From Pseudosulfitobacter pseudonitzschiae (lineage in GTDB: Bacteria; Pseudomonadota; Alphaproteobacteria; Rhodobacterales; Rhodobacteraceae): DNA of 64,000 nucleotides. This document shows positions 16,516 to 24,894 of the stretch, piece by piece. The stretch's first letter is position 1, and each line of letters opens with the position of its first letter. Both the position numbers and the translations under genes were made by a program. The stretch is from positions 310,001-374,000 of the forward strand of contig NZ_CP022416.1 in the NCBI RefSeq assembly GCF_002222635.1, given 5' to 3'. The notes below the pieces were generated by a model. The model was not told where the DNA came from. It did not search any database and worked only from the letters and a program-made list of their open reading frames with translations.

Positions 16516-17430
16516 TCACGCCCACACATTGAACTCTGCGTACTCAAGATATCGCGCCAGAACATCCACGCTCTTCCACCCTCCTGCGCGCATGATGGCT
16601 GCCGTATCATGGCCGGCGGACAGCAGGTCTTGTGCAGCACCCACCCGCATCGAATGCCCGCTGAAGGCCATAGCGATGGAATGGTCGAAACCGACCTTTC
16701 TAGCGGACTCTCGGATCAGCCGCCGCACGACCATATCCGTCAATTCCCGGTTGATTGCTTTGCCTTGGTAGATCGGGCAGAACAGTGGCGCGATGTGCAG
16801 GCCTCGATATTCCAGCCAATCCTCGAGTAGCTTGGCTGACCTCCGCGACGTGAATGCAATGCGTCCGTTGCCATATTGATCGGTCTTGCTGCGACGGATA
16901 AGGACTTGAAGTGTCCCATCCGGTCGCCAGGCAATATCTTCTGTCCTCAGAGCGACAAGTTCGGACCGCCGCGTGAGTAAGTCATACCCGAGCGACAGCA
17001 TGGCCTTGTTGCGAAGACCCCAGGGGCTGTCGGGCTGCACCTCGAGAAATTTCTCAAGGTAATCGCGCGTCATGCCCTTCGCCTGTTTAGGACGATTGGG
17101 CCGTAAACGTCGCACCTTACGCAATGCAAGGTTGACGTCTTCATGTAACGTTGGGTCCGGTAGATCGAGCAGGCGATGTACTTTTCGGATGCCATACAGC
17201 CGCCGCTTCACGGTGCTTGGAGCGACGATCTGACCTTGAGCTTCCAAAAAGGCACAGACTGTTTCGACTGTAGCGGGAAACGGTATAAGTGCTTGTTGAT
17301 GGCACCAGGTTTCGAAGGCCTCGACATCAGAATAGTAACTTCGCATGGTCGACGGGGCGTAGGCACCTTCGAGGCGGTGAAATTGGACACGCCAATTGTG
17401 GGAAAAATGATGATCATTGAACGCCCTCAT
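16516..17430 (-). CDS. Tyrosine recombinase/integrase
   Basis: A 304-residue site-specific recombinase. The N-terminal SAM-like core-binding domain spans about 15-110. The catalytic domain has R154 in LLTRRSEL, K182 in RRSKTDQYG, H259 and R262 in GHSMR, W285 in AGGWKS and the nucleophile Y294 in LARYLEYAE, so the active site is complete. Its start at 17430 lies only 20 bases from a divergent XRE gene, and a palindrome fills the gap. Such recombinases occur on plasmids and integrative elements. It marks the left part of an accessory island between two polysaccharide loci. Confidence 0.92.
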   Translation of the reverse strand: MRAFNDHHFSHNWRVQFHRLEGAYAPSTMRSYYSDVEAFETWCHQQALIPFPATVETVCAFLEAQGQIVAPSTVKRRLYGIRKVHRLLDLPDPTLHEDVNLALRKVRRLRPNRPKQAKGMTRDYLEKFLEVQPDSPWGLRNKAMLSLGYDLLTRRSELVALRTEDIAWRPDGTLQVLIRRSKTDQYGNGRIAFTSRRSAKLLEDWLEYRGLHIAPLFCPIYQGKAINRELTDMVVRRLIRESARKVGFDHSIAMAFSGHSMRVGAAQDLLSAGHDTAAIMRAGGWKSVDVLARYLEYAEFNVWA

Positions 17431-17449
17431 GTGGCATATATTATGCCAC
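17431..17449. promoter_or_regulatory. Perfect 8-bp inverted repeat between integrase and XRE start codons
   Basis: GTGGCATA (17431-17438), a TAT spacer and TATGCCAC (17442-17449) form an exact dyad. It fills 19 of the 20 bases separating the divergent start codons at 17430 and 17451. The best guess is an operator for the adjacent XRE protein, controlling itself and the recombinase. Confidence 0.6.
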
Positions 17450-17450
17450 T

Positions 17451-17714
17451 ATGATAGAAATAGCAACTGGAATGCAGCTGAGGGCTGCTAGAAATGCACT
17501 TGGCTGGTCGATTGAAAAATTAGCCGAACAGTCAGGCATCTCTGTACGCACAATTATTCGCTATGAAGAGGTGTCAGGTGTTCCTGCCAACCGTTCAGGA
17601 AATTTGAGTCAGCTTGTTCAAAGCCTTGAATCCGCCGGCATTGAGTTTATCGGAGCGCCTGACGACGCCCCCGGCATCCGTATTCACGTGCCAAAGCCTG
17701 ACGAGAGCAAATGA
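17451..17714 (+). CDS. XRE-family helix-turn-helix regulator
   Basis: An 87-residue DNA-binding protein. The helix-turn-helix is plain in LRAARNALGWSIEKLAEQSG followed by ISVRTIIRYEE, with recognition helix around residues 29-39. The acidic and proline-containing tail ends at KPDESK. It is divergent from the integrase across a palindrome and overlaps the downstream VanZ-like frame by ATGA. An alternative start at 17472 (MQLRAARN) would leave more room for a leader. It probably represses the integrase and itself. Confidence 0.82.
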   Translation: MIEIATGMQLRAARNALGWSIEKLAEQSGISVRTIIRYEEVSGVPANRSGNLSQLVQSLESAGIEFIGAPDDAPGIRIHVPKPDESK

Positions 17715-18079
17715 ACACCATTGCAGCCACATTCGTTCAGAACCGACCCCCTTGGCTTCTGCTGTCCTTGGGCCTTGCCGCCACCATTGCCGCACTGACG
17801 TAGATGCCGCAGGCGTCAATGCCCGTTGGCCCGCAAGGCGTCGACAAGGTTTATCGTATGGTAGCTTTTGCCGCGCTTATCTTCCCTACAGCCCTGCTGC
17901 GGCCAAAGTGGTGCCTGCGCTTTGGATGTCTCGAAATCCTATACGGCGGGATCATCGAAGCCATCCAGCCGATCTTTGGTAGATCTGCCGACATGTCAGA
18001 TTTCTGGGCCGATGGGCTTGGCGTTGCGATGGGCATTTTTCTCGGCCTGGCGGCGCGGCGGATATTTTTCGAGCGTTGA
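17711..18079 (+). pseudogene. VanZ-like membrane protein interrupted by an in-frame TAG
   Basis: The frame opens at ATG 17711, overlapping the XRE stop by ATGA. It encodes a first hydrophobic segment (WLLLSLGLAATIAALT), meets TAG at 17801-17803 and continues in the same frame from ATG 17804 to 18079. The downstream part has VanZ features: DKVYRMVAFAALIF, LEILYGGIIEAIQ and DMSDFWADGLGVAMGI. A single base change (TTG to TAG) would explain the break, because related proteins have a leucine followed by a proline-rich loop at this point. The 91-residue part after TAG could be translated separately. Function of VanZ-like proteins here is unknown. Confidence 0.72.
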
Positions 18080-18202
18080 TCTGTTGTTCAACCAACGCTG
18101 ACGCACCTGGCAAACCTTGGGAACTACCTGCCGCTGAGAGCGCGCACAGCGGCAGAAGGTTCATGGCAAGTTGGAACCCTCACCTGTCGTCAATCGGTGC
18201 CC

Positions 18203-18469
18203 TCAGATATCGTCTATGATGTCCTTGGTTTTTTGGCTGAGCTCACGGATGTGTCGCCGCATCTCTTTGGCATCCGCCGTATAGAGCCCATGCTTCAGGG
18301 CATTGCTGTTGCCCTTGGGAGCACCTGAGCCGGCCGCACCTCCGTGCATGCGGCACCGAAGCTTGCCCGCAACAGCCGGCGCTCGGCACGGCGTTCCCTG
18401 GCGGGTTTTGGCACCACATCGGGGGCTACTGGTCATGGGAGCGGTATTTCGCGGATGATGACCGGCCAT
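18203..18469 (-). CDS. HGGxSTG-type small basic protein
   Basis: An 88-residue protein with CGAKTRQGTPCRAPAV, CRMHGGAAGSGAPKG and NSNALKHGLYT, the hallmark of the HGGxSTG domain group often found on mobile elements and prophages. The three cysteines and a histidine near residues 18-41 could bind a metal. It lies six bases after the end of the upstream gene on the same strand, so the two are likely one unit. Function is unknown; proximity to terminase-like genes in other genomes is the only hint. Confidence 0.7.
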   Translation of the reverse strand: MAGHHPRNTAPMTSSPRCGAKTRQGTPCRAPAVAGKLRCRMHGGAAGSGAPKGNSNALKHGLYTADAKEMRRHIRELSQKTKDIIDDI

Positions 18470-18474
18470 CAGCC

Positions 18475-19077
18475 TTACTCCGCCTTTGGCTTGCGCCGCC
18501 GATTTGGAACCTTCTCGGCGCTAACATCGAGGGGAACCTCCGCCTGATGAGCGATAGGGGTCGTTTTGCTATGGGAAGACGGGACGTGGCTACCAGCTTC
18601 GACGTTGCCGACAATAGCCTGACCACCAGCGGCGACATGGACATACTCGACGGTCACCTTTTGCTGGCCCTTGCCACGATGCTTGTCGAGGGCAGCAACC
18701 TGCTTGAGGTAGAGCGCCATAAGTTTGGTCGCATGCTTCAGGGCCAGATCTCTGCCCTGAAACGTCTGGTTTTGAAGCGCAGCCCGGCGCAGGCATTCGG
18801 TGGCTGCCTCATGGGTGCCGACCATCTGAATAGCCAGCATGCCCTCCAGCCCATCGACAGGTCTGAGATCTTCATAGAGTTCGATGGCGCGGGCTATCTT
18901 GGCCATCATGTCTTCTTCAGATGCGTTAGATAAGTGGAACACCATGTCCACCACTTCTCTCAGGCGCTGTTCGCGGATGCCATCAATGCTGGCAGTCACG
19001 CGTGTGCCGTCCGCAAGCAATTGCGTTGGGTTATTCTGGGGCTTCTTTGGAACGCTCTTGCCTGCTTTGTCAGCCAT
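18475..19077 (-). CDS. Conserved hypothetical protein paired with the HGGxSTG gene
   Basis: A 200-residue protein beginning MADKAGKSVPKK, with a lysine-rich N-terminus, a predicted helical centre (residues 30-130) containing AALQNQTFQGRDLALKHATKL, and a basic tail (RRRKPKAE). It has no signal peptide or membrane span. Start 19077 is preferred over 19104 because GAGGCG lies upstream and the protein gains a normal N-terminus. I do not recognise a named family. The repeated pairing in rhodobacterial islands and the helical nucleic-acid-protein look are consistent with a phage or plasmid role, which is inference. Confidence 0.6.
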   Translation of the reverse strand: MADKAGKSVPKKPQNNPTQLLADGTRVTASIDGIREQRLREVVDMVFHLSNASEEDMMAKIARAIELYEDLRPVDGLEGMLAIQMVGTHEAATECLRRAALQNQTFQGRDLALKHATKLMALYLKQVAALDKHRGKGQQKVTVEYVHVAAGGQAIVGNVEAGSHVPSSHSKTTPIAHQAEVPLDVSAEKVPNRRRKPKAE

Positions 19078-19217
19078 AGGGTCGCCTCGCTCACATTGCA
19101 CCATTTGGGATCAAATTACCATGGAACCTCCGACAGTCTATGGTCAGCCAGTTGCGCTTTTAGACCGTATATGGGGCGGGTTCATTTTTCTATGGGGGGC
19201 CTGAGCGCTGCTGCCGA

Positions 19218-19790
19218 TCAGAAAAGCGGCCCGCCATCCATCGGTGGTACCGAATTTAAGAACGTCGCGAGAAACTGGGTTGAGACGTCCCAGATGTCCA
19301 CCGCGTCCTGAGGCGTCTCGCAAAACCCTGTGTTCACATTGATTGCGATGGTGAACCCATCAACGTCGCTTTCCACGAACCGGGCTGGCATCAAGTCCCA
19401 GCTGAAATGCACGTGCGCGTCGAAGTGTGCGTCGGACAGGGCGCGGCTGAAATGATAAAAAAGCGGAAAGTAATTTTGAGCGTCTTCGACCATCTGATCC
19501 GTTGCAAAAGAAATTTCGACGTAGCCTGTCTTTCGGCAGCAAGATGCCTCCGTCACAAAGCCGCTTGAACAGCCAATCGTCATAAGACCTGTTTCGGGGG
19601 CGTTGATCGCCTCGACGAGGTGCTGCAAGGCCTCGTCACCTTTAAGTTCCGCCAGTTCCAGCATTGCCTCGGGATTGGCCTTCAGGTTGACGAACCCGAA
19701 GTTCCGCGCACCATCTTTGCGCAGCACACCTGCACAATACGGGATGGCTTTGGCGTCATGACTAACCGTCAGATCGTTATGATAATTCAT
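19218..19790 (-). CDS. Hypothetical protein, 190 residues
   Basis: An acidic soluble protein, with no signal peptide, that I do not recognise. It contains a Cys-rich patch (CSSGFVTEASCCRK near residue 74) and alternating aromatic and acidic stretches (YFPLFYHFSRALSD, DAHVHFSWDLMPARF) that suggest a compact alpha/beta fold. It is transcribed alone, 140 bases from its upstream neighbour. Coding likelihood is supported by length, start position and consistent codon use. Confidence 0.55.
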   Translation of the reverse strand: MNYHNDLTVSHDAKAIPYCAGVLRKDGARNFGFVNLKANPEAMLELAELKGDEALQHLVEAINAPETGLMTIGCSSGFVTEASCCRKTGYVEISFATDQMVEDAQNYFPLFYHFSRALSDAHFDAHVHFSWDLMPARFVESDVDGFTIAINVNTGFCETPQDAVDIWDVSTQFLATFLNSVPPMDGGPLF

Positions 19791-19964
19791 ACCAGAAGGC
19801 TCCGGGATTGGATTGGCAGTGCTTTAACGTCCATGACGTGGGTCAATTTTCACGGGGGCTAAGACAAGGCGAGATAATAGCCCAATATCAGATTACACTC
19901 TTTAAATGCTCTTTATGAGAGATCCGTTCGGATGCGGCGATTGTGCGTCTGAAACCCGCCACCC

Positions 19965-20258
19965 CTAATCGGGCCAGTCTCGGGAGGTGTGGATCACGCG
20001 GACAATTGCGACCGCCTCCACACCGTCGTGCAACATCAGCGCGTAGGCGATGACGTAGGGCAGGCCCGTCACCGACTTCTCGTAGGTGCCCGTCACCCGC
20101 CCGGCGCGTCCGGTCGGGATGTCGCCCAAGGCCAGTGCCGCGCGGTCCAAGGCGTTAGCGACACGGAGGGCCGCTGCGGGGTTCTCGGATGCAATATAGG
20201 CCAACTGATCGGTCAGGTCGGCAAGAGCATCGGTGGACCAGCGGACCGGTCGCCTCAC
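19965..20258 (-). CDS. ParE/RelE-superfamily toxin
   Basis: A 97-residue protein with the ParE-type pattern: VRWSTDALADLTDQLAYI at the N-terminus, NPAAALRVANALDRAALAL in the helix, then GRAGRVTGTYEKSVTGLPYVIAYAL and VRVIHTSRDWP at the end. ParE toxins act on gyrase; RelE relatives cut mRNA, and sequence alone does not decide. The gene overlaps the antitoxin stop by ATGA, the normal coupled order of antitoxin then toxin. It is probably a stabiliser of the island. Confidence 0.85.
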   Translation of the reverse strand: MRRPVRWSTDALADLTDQLAYIASENPAAALRVANALDRAALALGDIPTGRAGRVTGTYEKSVTGLPYVIAYALMLHDGVEAVAIVRVIHTSRDWPD

Positions 20259-20515
20259 GCCGCCCCGCCTGCTGCCGTATCGATCCTGCGCCGTATGGAT
20301 GCCATCGCATCGTCGTGGCTGACCGTCCGGCCGGCCTCCACGTCCGCCAGACCGCGCTCGATACCTTCGATGATCGCCAGCTCCCGGTCCACGTAGGTCT
20401 CGACCGCCGCAGCCGCAAGAAAGGACCGGCTGCGCTGCGTGCCTTCCGCAAGTCTCCCCAGCTTTTCTTTCAGCTGCGGATCAAGCCGGATCGTCATCGT
20501 CGTGCTGCCGGTCAT
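20255..20515 (-). CDS. Ribbon-helix-helix antitoxin (CopG/ParD-like)
   Basis: An 86-residue protein whose N-terminal MTIRLDPQLKEKLGRLA is a ribbon-helix-helix DNA-binding arm followed by TQRSRSFLAAAAVETYV; the C-terminal AGRTVSHDDAMASIRRRI is the usual toxin-binding tail. In-frame starts exist at 20515, 20533 and 20551. The first gives the family-typical N-terminus and is preferred, with moderate certainty. It is the first gene of a two-gene toxin-antitoxin operon and should repress it. Confidence 0.82.
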   Translation of the reverse strand: MTGSTTMTIRLDPQLKEKLGRLAEGTQRSRSFLAAAAVETYVDRELAIIEGIERGLADVEAGRTVSHDDAMASIRRRIDTAAGGAA

Positions 20516-20907
20516 CGCATCATTTCTCTGCATGTGTACATCTGAACACATACACTGTTTCGCGTGTTTGTGGAAGGCTCACCGTCCCAAGGGAAACCAG
20601 CAGCTTGAACGACGTTTTGCCAACGCCCCATGCAAAATCCTGTCCTGGCTGGGGTGCGTCAGTCAATCGATCAGGCTAGACGTGATCGGCGGAACTGCGT
20701 CCGGGTGCGTGCCAGTAAGTATTAACCAATCCACGACGGCGACATCATTGCCGTCGTGCCGGGACCCGCCAGAGAGTAGGCTGATACGACACGTCGTCAC
20801 GAATGAGACCGCGCGTCATGTCTTTTACTGTGCATGGGGTTGAATTCAAGTTTTAGCTTGCACCCTCCCCCTCCGACTCGAACGCCTGATAAAACTGACA
20901 CCGGCTC
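20516..20907. other. Gene-poor stretch at the right edge of the island, with an unassigned hairpin
   Basis: No convincing protein is seen in this segment. It holds a strong inverted repeat, ACGACGGC (20733-20740) and GCCGTCGT (20750-20757), with a nine-base loop and no T-tract, so it could be a factor-assisted terminator or a leftover of a mobile element. No tRNA or insertion-sequence end was found. Confidence 0.35.
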
Positions 20908-21081
20908 ATGCGGACGGCCTCCAGGGTGGTGCGGATGATCGCCAGAAAACGTGCCGTTGCGAACGCCAACATTGTTATCAGCCGCTATATTGATGTATGG
21001 AATGCACACAATATAGATGCCGTTCTCGCGGTCCAAAATGGCCATGTGCAAATGCAAAAATTACCAAAGAGAAATGAATAA
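20908..21081 (+). CDS. Small ORF ending directly at the gmd start, possible fragment of a NTF2/SnoaL-like protein
   Basis: A 57-residue frame runs from ATG 20908 to TAA 21079-21081, exactly adjacent to the gmd ATG at 21082. Its centre, ISRYIDVWNAHNIDAVLAV, resembles the first helix of SnoaL/NTF2-like proteins, but the rest of that fold is absent. It may be a remnant or a translated leader of gmd. No good Shine-Dalgarno is seen before 20908. Coding status is uncertain. Confidence 0.3.
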   Translation: MRTASRVVRMIARKRAVANANIVISRYIDVWNAHNIDAVLAVQNGHVQMQKLPKRNE

Positions 21082-22206
21082 ATGACGAAAAAGGCGCTAA
21101 TCACCGGTATTACCGGTCAGGACGGATCCTATCTTGCGGAGTTTCTGCTTGAAAAGGGTTACGAGGTGCATGGCATCAAGCGGCGTGCGTCGTCTCTGAA
21201 CACGCAGCGCATTGATCACATTTATCAAGATCCGCACGAATCCAATCCTAAGTTGGTCCTGCACTACGGCGACTTGACCGACAGTTCGAACCTCACGCGA
21301 ATCCTCAGCGAAGTACACCCTGACGAAGTTTATAATCTTGGCGCTCAAAGCCATGTGGCCGTCAGTTTTGAAGCCCCCGAATATACTGCGGACGTTGACG
21401 CAACCGGCGCGCTGCGGTTGCTGGAAGCTATCCGGTTTCTCGGACTGGAACAGACAACGCGGTTCTATCAGGCTTCAACCTCCGAACTATACGGTCTGGT
21501 GCAGGAGTCCCCACAGACAGAAACAACACCGTTTTATCCGCGAAGCCCCTATGCGGTGGCCAAGATGTACGCCTACTGGATCACCGTGAATTACCGCGAA
21601 GCCTATGGCATGTATGCCTGCAACGGCATTTTGTTTAATCATGAAAGCCCACGGCGCGGTGAAACATTCGTGACCCGCAAAATCACCCGCGGGTTGGCAA
21701 ATATCGCCCAGGGCCTCGAAAAATGCCTTTATATGGGCAACATCGATGCGCTCCGCGACTGGGGCCACGCGAAAGATTACGTGCGTATGCAGTGGATGAT
21801 GTTGCAACAAGACGCGCCCGATGACTTTGTGATCGCCACCGGTGTGCAGTATTCTGTACGCCAGTTCATCATCTGGTCTGCGGCCGAGTTGGGAATAACG
21901 CTTCGCTTTGAAGGGCAGGGGGTTCATGAGTGTGCAATCGTGGACAGCATCGAAGGAGACAATGCGCCTGCCGTAAAAGCCGGTGACGTGATTATGCGCG
22001 TCGATCCGCAGTATTTTCGCCCTGCCGAAGTCGAAACGCTGCTCGGCTCGCCCGCAAAGGCAAAGAAAAAGCTGGGTTGGGCGCCGCAGATCACTGTCCA
22101 GGAAATGTGCACAGAAATGGTTGCCAATGACCTCAAAGTCGCCCGCCGCCATGCCCTCTTGAAAGAACACGGGCTGGATTTGCCAATCTCGCTCGAGATC
22201 GGGTAA
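21082..22206 (+). CDS. gmd: GDP-mannose 4,6-dehydratase
   Basis: A 374-residue extended SDR converting GDP-D-mannose to GDP-4-keto-6-deoxy-D-mannose with bound [24 protein letters not shown] is the nucleotide-binding start, STSELYG and [15 protein letters not shown] carry the catalytic Ser/Thr, Tyr and Lys, and [17 protein letters not shown] is the GDP-binding signature. Length fits the family. A GAGA-type site lies upstream, and the stop overlaps the fcl ATG by one base (TAATG). Confidence 0.96.
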   Translation: MTKKALITGITGQDGSYLAEFLLEKGYEVHGIKRRASSLNTQRIDHIYQDPHESNPKLVLHYGDLTDSSNLTRILSEVHPDEVYNLGAQSHVAVSFEAPEYTADVDATGALRLLEAIRFLGLEQTTRFYQASTSELYGLVQESPQTETTPFYPRSPYAVAKMYAYWITVNYREAYGMYACNGILFNHESPRRGETFVTRKITRGLANIAQGLEKCLYMGNIDALRDWGHAKDYVRMQWMMLQQDAPDDFVIATGVQYSVRQFIIWSAAELGITLRFEGQGVHECAIVDSIEGDNAPAVKAGDVIMRVDPQYFRPAEVETLLGSPAKAKKKLGWAPQITVQEMCTEMVANDLKVARRHALLKEHGLDLPISLEIG

Positions 22207-23180
22207 TGTCAATGCGCAAGATTTACGTGGCAGGCCATCGCGGCATGGTCGGTAGCGCACTTATGCGCCAATTGCAGGCGCGCAAGGATGCGGGCGAAGC
22301 GATAGAGATCATCACCCGCACCCATGCGGAACTTGATCTGACTTCTCAGGCCGCCGTGCAAGAGTTCATGGCAGCCGCGACCCCCGATGTGGTGATTTTG
22401 GCAGCGGCCAAGGTCGGTGGCATCCTGGCCAACAACACATACCCAGCAGACTTCATTTATGAAAACCTGATGATCGAATGCAACGTGATTCATCAGGCGT
22501 ATGCCGCCGGTGTCAAACAGCTGCTCCAACTTGGCTCCTCATGCATTTATCCCCGTGAGGCCGGCCAACCCATGGCCGAGGATGCGTTGCTGACAGGCCC
22601 CCTGGAGCCCACAAACGAGCCTTACGCCATAGCCAAGATTGCCGGCATCAAGCTTTGCGAGAGCTACAATCGCCAGCACGCAGTGGACTACCGCTCCGTG
22701 ATGCCCACGAACCTTTATGGTCCGGGCGACAACTTTCATCCACAAAACAGTCACGTGCTGCCGGCGTTGATACGGCGATTTCATGAGGCAACTCGCGATG
22801 GGCTGGACGAAGTAACAATCTGGGGCACCGGTACGCCCATGCGGGAATTTTTGCATGTGGACGACATGGCCAAAGCGTCCTTGTTTATCCTGGACTTGCC
22901 ACCGCAGATCTATGCCGCCAACACGCAAGAGATGTTGAGCCATATCAACGTAGGAACTGGCAGCGATGTCAGCATTGGCACACTGGCGCAGATGGTCGCG
23001 AATGTGACCGGCTTCAAAGGCAAGCTAAGCTTTGACACCTCCAAGCCCGACGGCACAATGCGCAAGCTGATGGATGTCTCGCGATTGGCAAAAATGGGCT
23101 GGCGCGCTGAAATCGAGCTTATGGACGGCCTACAAGAAACTTATAATTGGTTTCTTAAGCAAGAAACTCTACGCACCTGA
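22206..23180 (+). CDS. fcl: GDP-L-fucose synthase (epimerase/reductase)
   Basis: A 324-residue SDR that epimerises at C3 and C5 and reduces the Gmd product to GDP-L-fucose using NADPH. It has [14 protein letters not shown] at the N-terminus, [16 protein letters not shown], and [21 protein letters not shown] with the Y-x3-K pair. It is translationally coupled to gmd, as in fucose and colanic acid clusters. MSMRK offers a second start two codons in. Confidence 0.96.
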   Translation: MSMRKIYVAGHRGMVGSALMRQLQARKDAGEAIEIITRTHAELDLTSQAAVQEFMAAATPDVVILAAAKVGGILANNTYPADFIYENLMIECNVIHQAYAAGVKQLLQLGSSCIYPREAGQPMAEDALLTGPLEPTNEPYAIAKIAGIKLCESYNRQHAVDYRSVMPTNLYGPGDNFHPQNSHVLPALIRRFHEATRDGLDEVTIWGTGTPMREFLHVDDMAKASLFILDLPPQIYAANTQEMLSHINVGTGSDVSIGTLAQMVANVTGFKGKLSFDTSKPDGTMRKLMDVSRLAKMGWRAEIELMDGLQETYNWFLKQETLRT

Positions 23181-23235
23181 TGTGGTTCAATAACAATTTT
23201 ACTCTTCTCGCAAACTCACAACTAAGGTCTTTGTC

Positions 23236-24657
23236 ATGATACACCCCATTCTTCTATGTGGCGGCTCTGGTACGCGTCTTTGGCCACTTTCACGCAAATC
23301 CTACCCTAAACAATTTGCCAAGCTGATGAGCGAGGAAAGCCTGTTCCAGGCCTCCGCCCGGCGTCTGTCAGGTGACGGCTTTGCCGCCCCGGTTATCGTT
23401 ACGGGCGATCCATTTCGCTTTATAGTTACAGAACAATTGGCGCAGGTCGAACTCGCCGCTCAAGGCATTTTGATTGAGCCCGAAGGACGCAATACAGCAC
23501 CAGCAATCCTCGCTTCGGCTCTCTGGCTAGCGAAAACAGATCCGGAAGCGCTGATGCTGGTGGCTCCGTCCGATCACGTCATTCCCGATACCGCCGCTTT
23601 TATCGCCACCATTCAGGCTGCTGTGCCACGCGCACAAGCTGGAGATCTGGTGACTTTTGGCATAACACCCACGAGACCTGAAACGGGATATGGCTACCTG
23701 GAGCTGGCGGAGGGATCAAATGCCGGCGCGACAAGCCCCCAAGCGCTCGCCCGCTTTGTCGAGAAACCTGACGCCGTGCGCGCATCCGAGATGCTGGAAT
23801 CCGGATCTTTTCTTTGGAACGCGGGGATATTCCTGTTTACAGCACAAGCGATTGTTGCCGCCTTCGAGACCCACGCACCGGAGATGGTAGAGGCGGTTCA
23901 CGCGGCCCTCAGCGCCGCCACTGCAGATCTGGGCTTCACCCGCCTCGACCCGGTTGCCTGGGGCAAAGCCTGCAACATCTCGATCGATTACGCCATCATG
24001 GAGAAAGCAGATAACCTTTCCGTCATACCATTTGGCGGGGGCTGGTCGGATTTGGGCGGTTGGGATGCCGTGTGGCTGGAATCTCAGCCCGATGAACATG
24101 GAAATGTTTGTTCTGAAAACGCGACCTCAATCGATTGTTCGGACACTTTGCTGCGCTCGGAAACAGATGGTGTGCAGCTGGTGGGCATCGGCCTTGAAAA
24201 CATCATCGCCATCGCCATGGGCGACGCCGTACTTGTCGCTGACAAATCTCAGGCGCAGCGGGTAAAGGAAGCTGTCGACGCGCTGAAAACACAAGGTGTG
24301 GTTCAGGCTGTCCAACTGCCCAAAGATTATCGCCCTTGGGGTTGGTATGAGAGCCTCGTTGTCGGCGGACGGTTCCAGGTCAAGCGAATCGTCGTTAATC
24401 CTGGTGCGGCGCTTAGCTTGCAAAGCCACCATCATCGGTCAGAGCACTGGATCGTTGTAGAAGGTACCGCCAAAGTCACCGTTGACGACGCCGTCCAGTT
24501 GCTGAGCGAAAATCAATCCGTCTATATCCCCCTCGGGGCCATCCATCGTATGGAAAATCCCGGCAAGGTGCCGATGGTCCTGATCGAAGTGCAGACTGGC
24601 AGCTACCTGGGTGAGGATGATATAATTCGCTACCAAGATGTTTATGCGCGCAATTGA
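23236..24657 (+). CDS. manC: Bifunctional mannose-1-phosphate guanylyltransferase/mannose-6-phosphate isomerase
   Basis: A 473-residue type II enzyme. The N-terminal nucleotidyltransferase shows LCGGSGTRLWPLSRKSYPKQF and FVEKPD, with GWSDLGGWDAV later. The C-terminal cupin domain (about 360-470) has RPWGWYESL, HHHRSEHWIVVEGTA and GAIHRMENPG for the isomerase. It supplies GDP-mannose to Gmd, completing a GDP-L-fucose set on one strand. No phosphomannomutase gene is in the window. Confidence 0.95.
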   Translation: MIHPILLCGGSGTRLWPLSRKSYPKQFAKLMSEESLFQASARRLSGDGFAAPVIVTGDPFRFIVTEQLAQVELAAQGILIEPEGRNTAPAILASALWLAKTDPEALMLVAPSDHVIPDTAAFIATIQAAVPRAQAGDLVTFGITPTRPETGYGYLELAEGSNAGATSPQALARFVEKPDAVRASEMLESGSFLWNAGIFLFTAQAIVAAFETHAPEMVEAVHAALSAATADLGFTRLDPVAWGKACNISIDYAIMEKADNLSVIPFGGGWSDLGGWDAVWLESQPDEHGNVCSENATSIDCSDTLLRSETDGVQLVGIGLENIIAIAMGDAVLVADKSQAQRVKEAVDALKTQGVVQAVQLPKDYRPWGWYESLVVGGRFQVKRIVVNPGAALSLQSHHHRSEHWIVVEGTAKVTVDDAVQLLSENQSVYIPLGAIHRMENPGKVPMVLIEVQTGSYLGEDDIIRYQDVYARN

Positions 24658-24818
24658 GGTTAGCGGATTTGTTATTTGCATCTCGGAATCGCACGAAGCC
24701 TGCATAACGCAACCGAACCACCTGTTTCTTCGCCACGTTTCCTCGTGCCATAAAAGAAAACGTAGCCACCTACAGATTGTCTCGCGGCAGTACGTAGCAG
24801 GCGGTGGAGATACTCCGA

Positions 24819-24838
24819 AATTGGTGAGCCCACCAATT
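24819..24838. terminator. Hairpin between convergent manC and the export gene
   Basis: AATTGGTG (24819-24826) and CACCAATT (24831-24838) form an 8-bp stem with a four-base loop in the 237-base convergent gap. No T-run follows on either strand, so it is a weak or factor-assisted terminator candidate. Confidence 0.4.
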
Positions 24839-24894
24839 CCGGATACGCACGCCGTCAAGAAGCTCCGCCCCTCAACAGCTTTAGTCAGTTTATT

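Noticed and set aside
16401-16640. 79-codon minus-strand frame downstream of the integrase
   Set aside because: Half of it overlaps the integrase in another frame and the rest has no known similarity; a transposase remnant was considered but not supported.
20733-20757. Hairpin considered as an intrinsic terminator or insertion-sequence end
   Set aside because: There is no T-run, no partner inverted repeat and no transposase nearby, so it was left unassigned.
20797-21057. 86-codon minus-strand frame before gmd
   Set aside because: It has no SD or motif and lies opposite the small plus-strand frame that abuts gmd.
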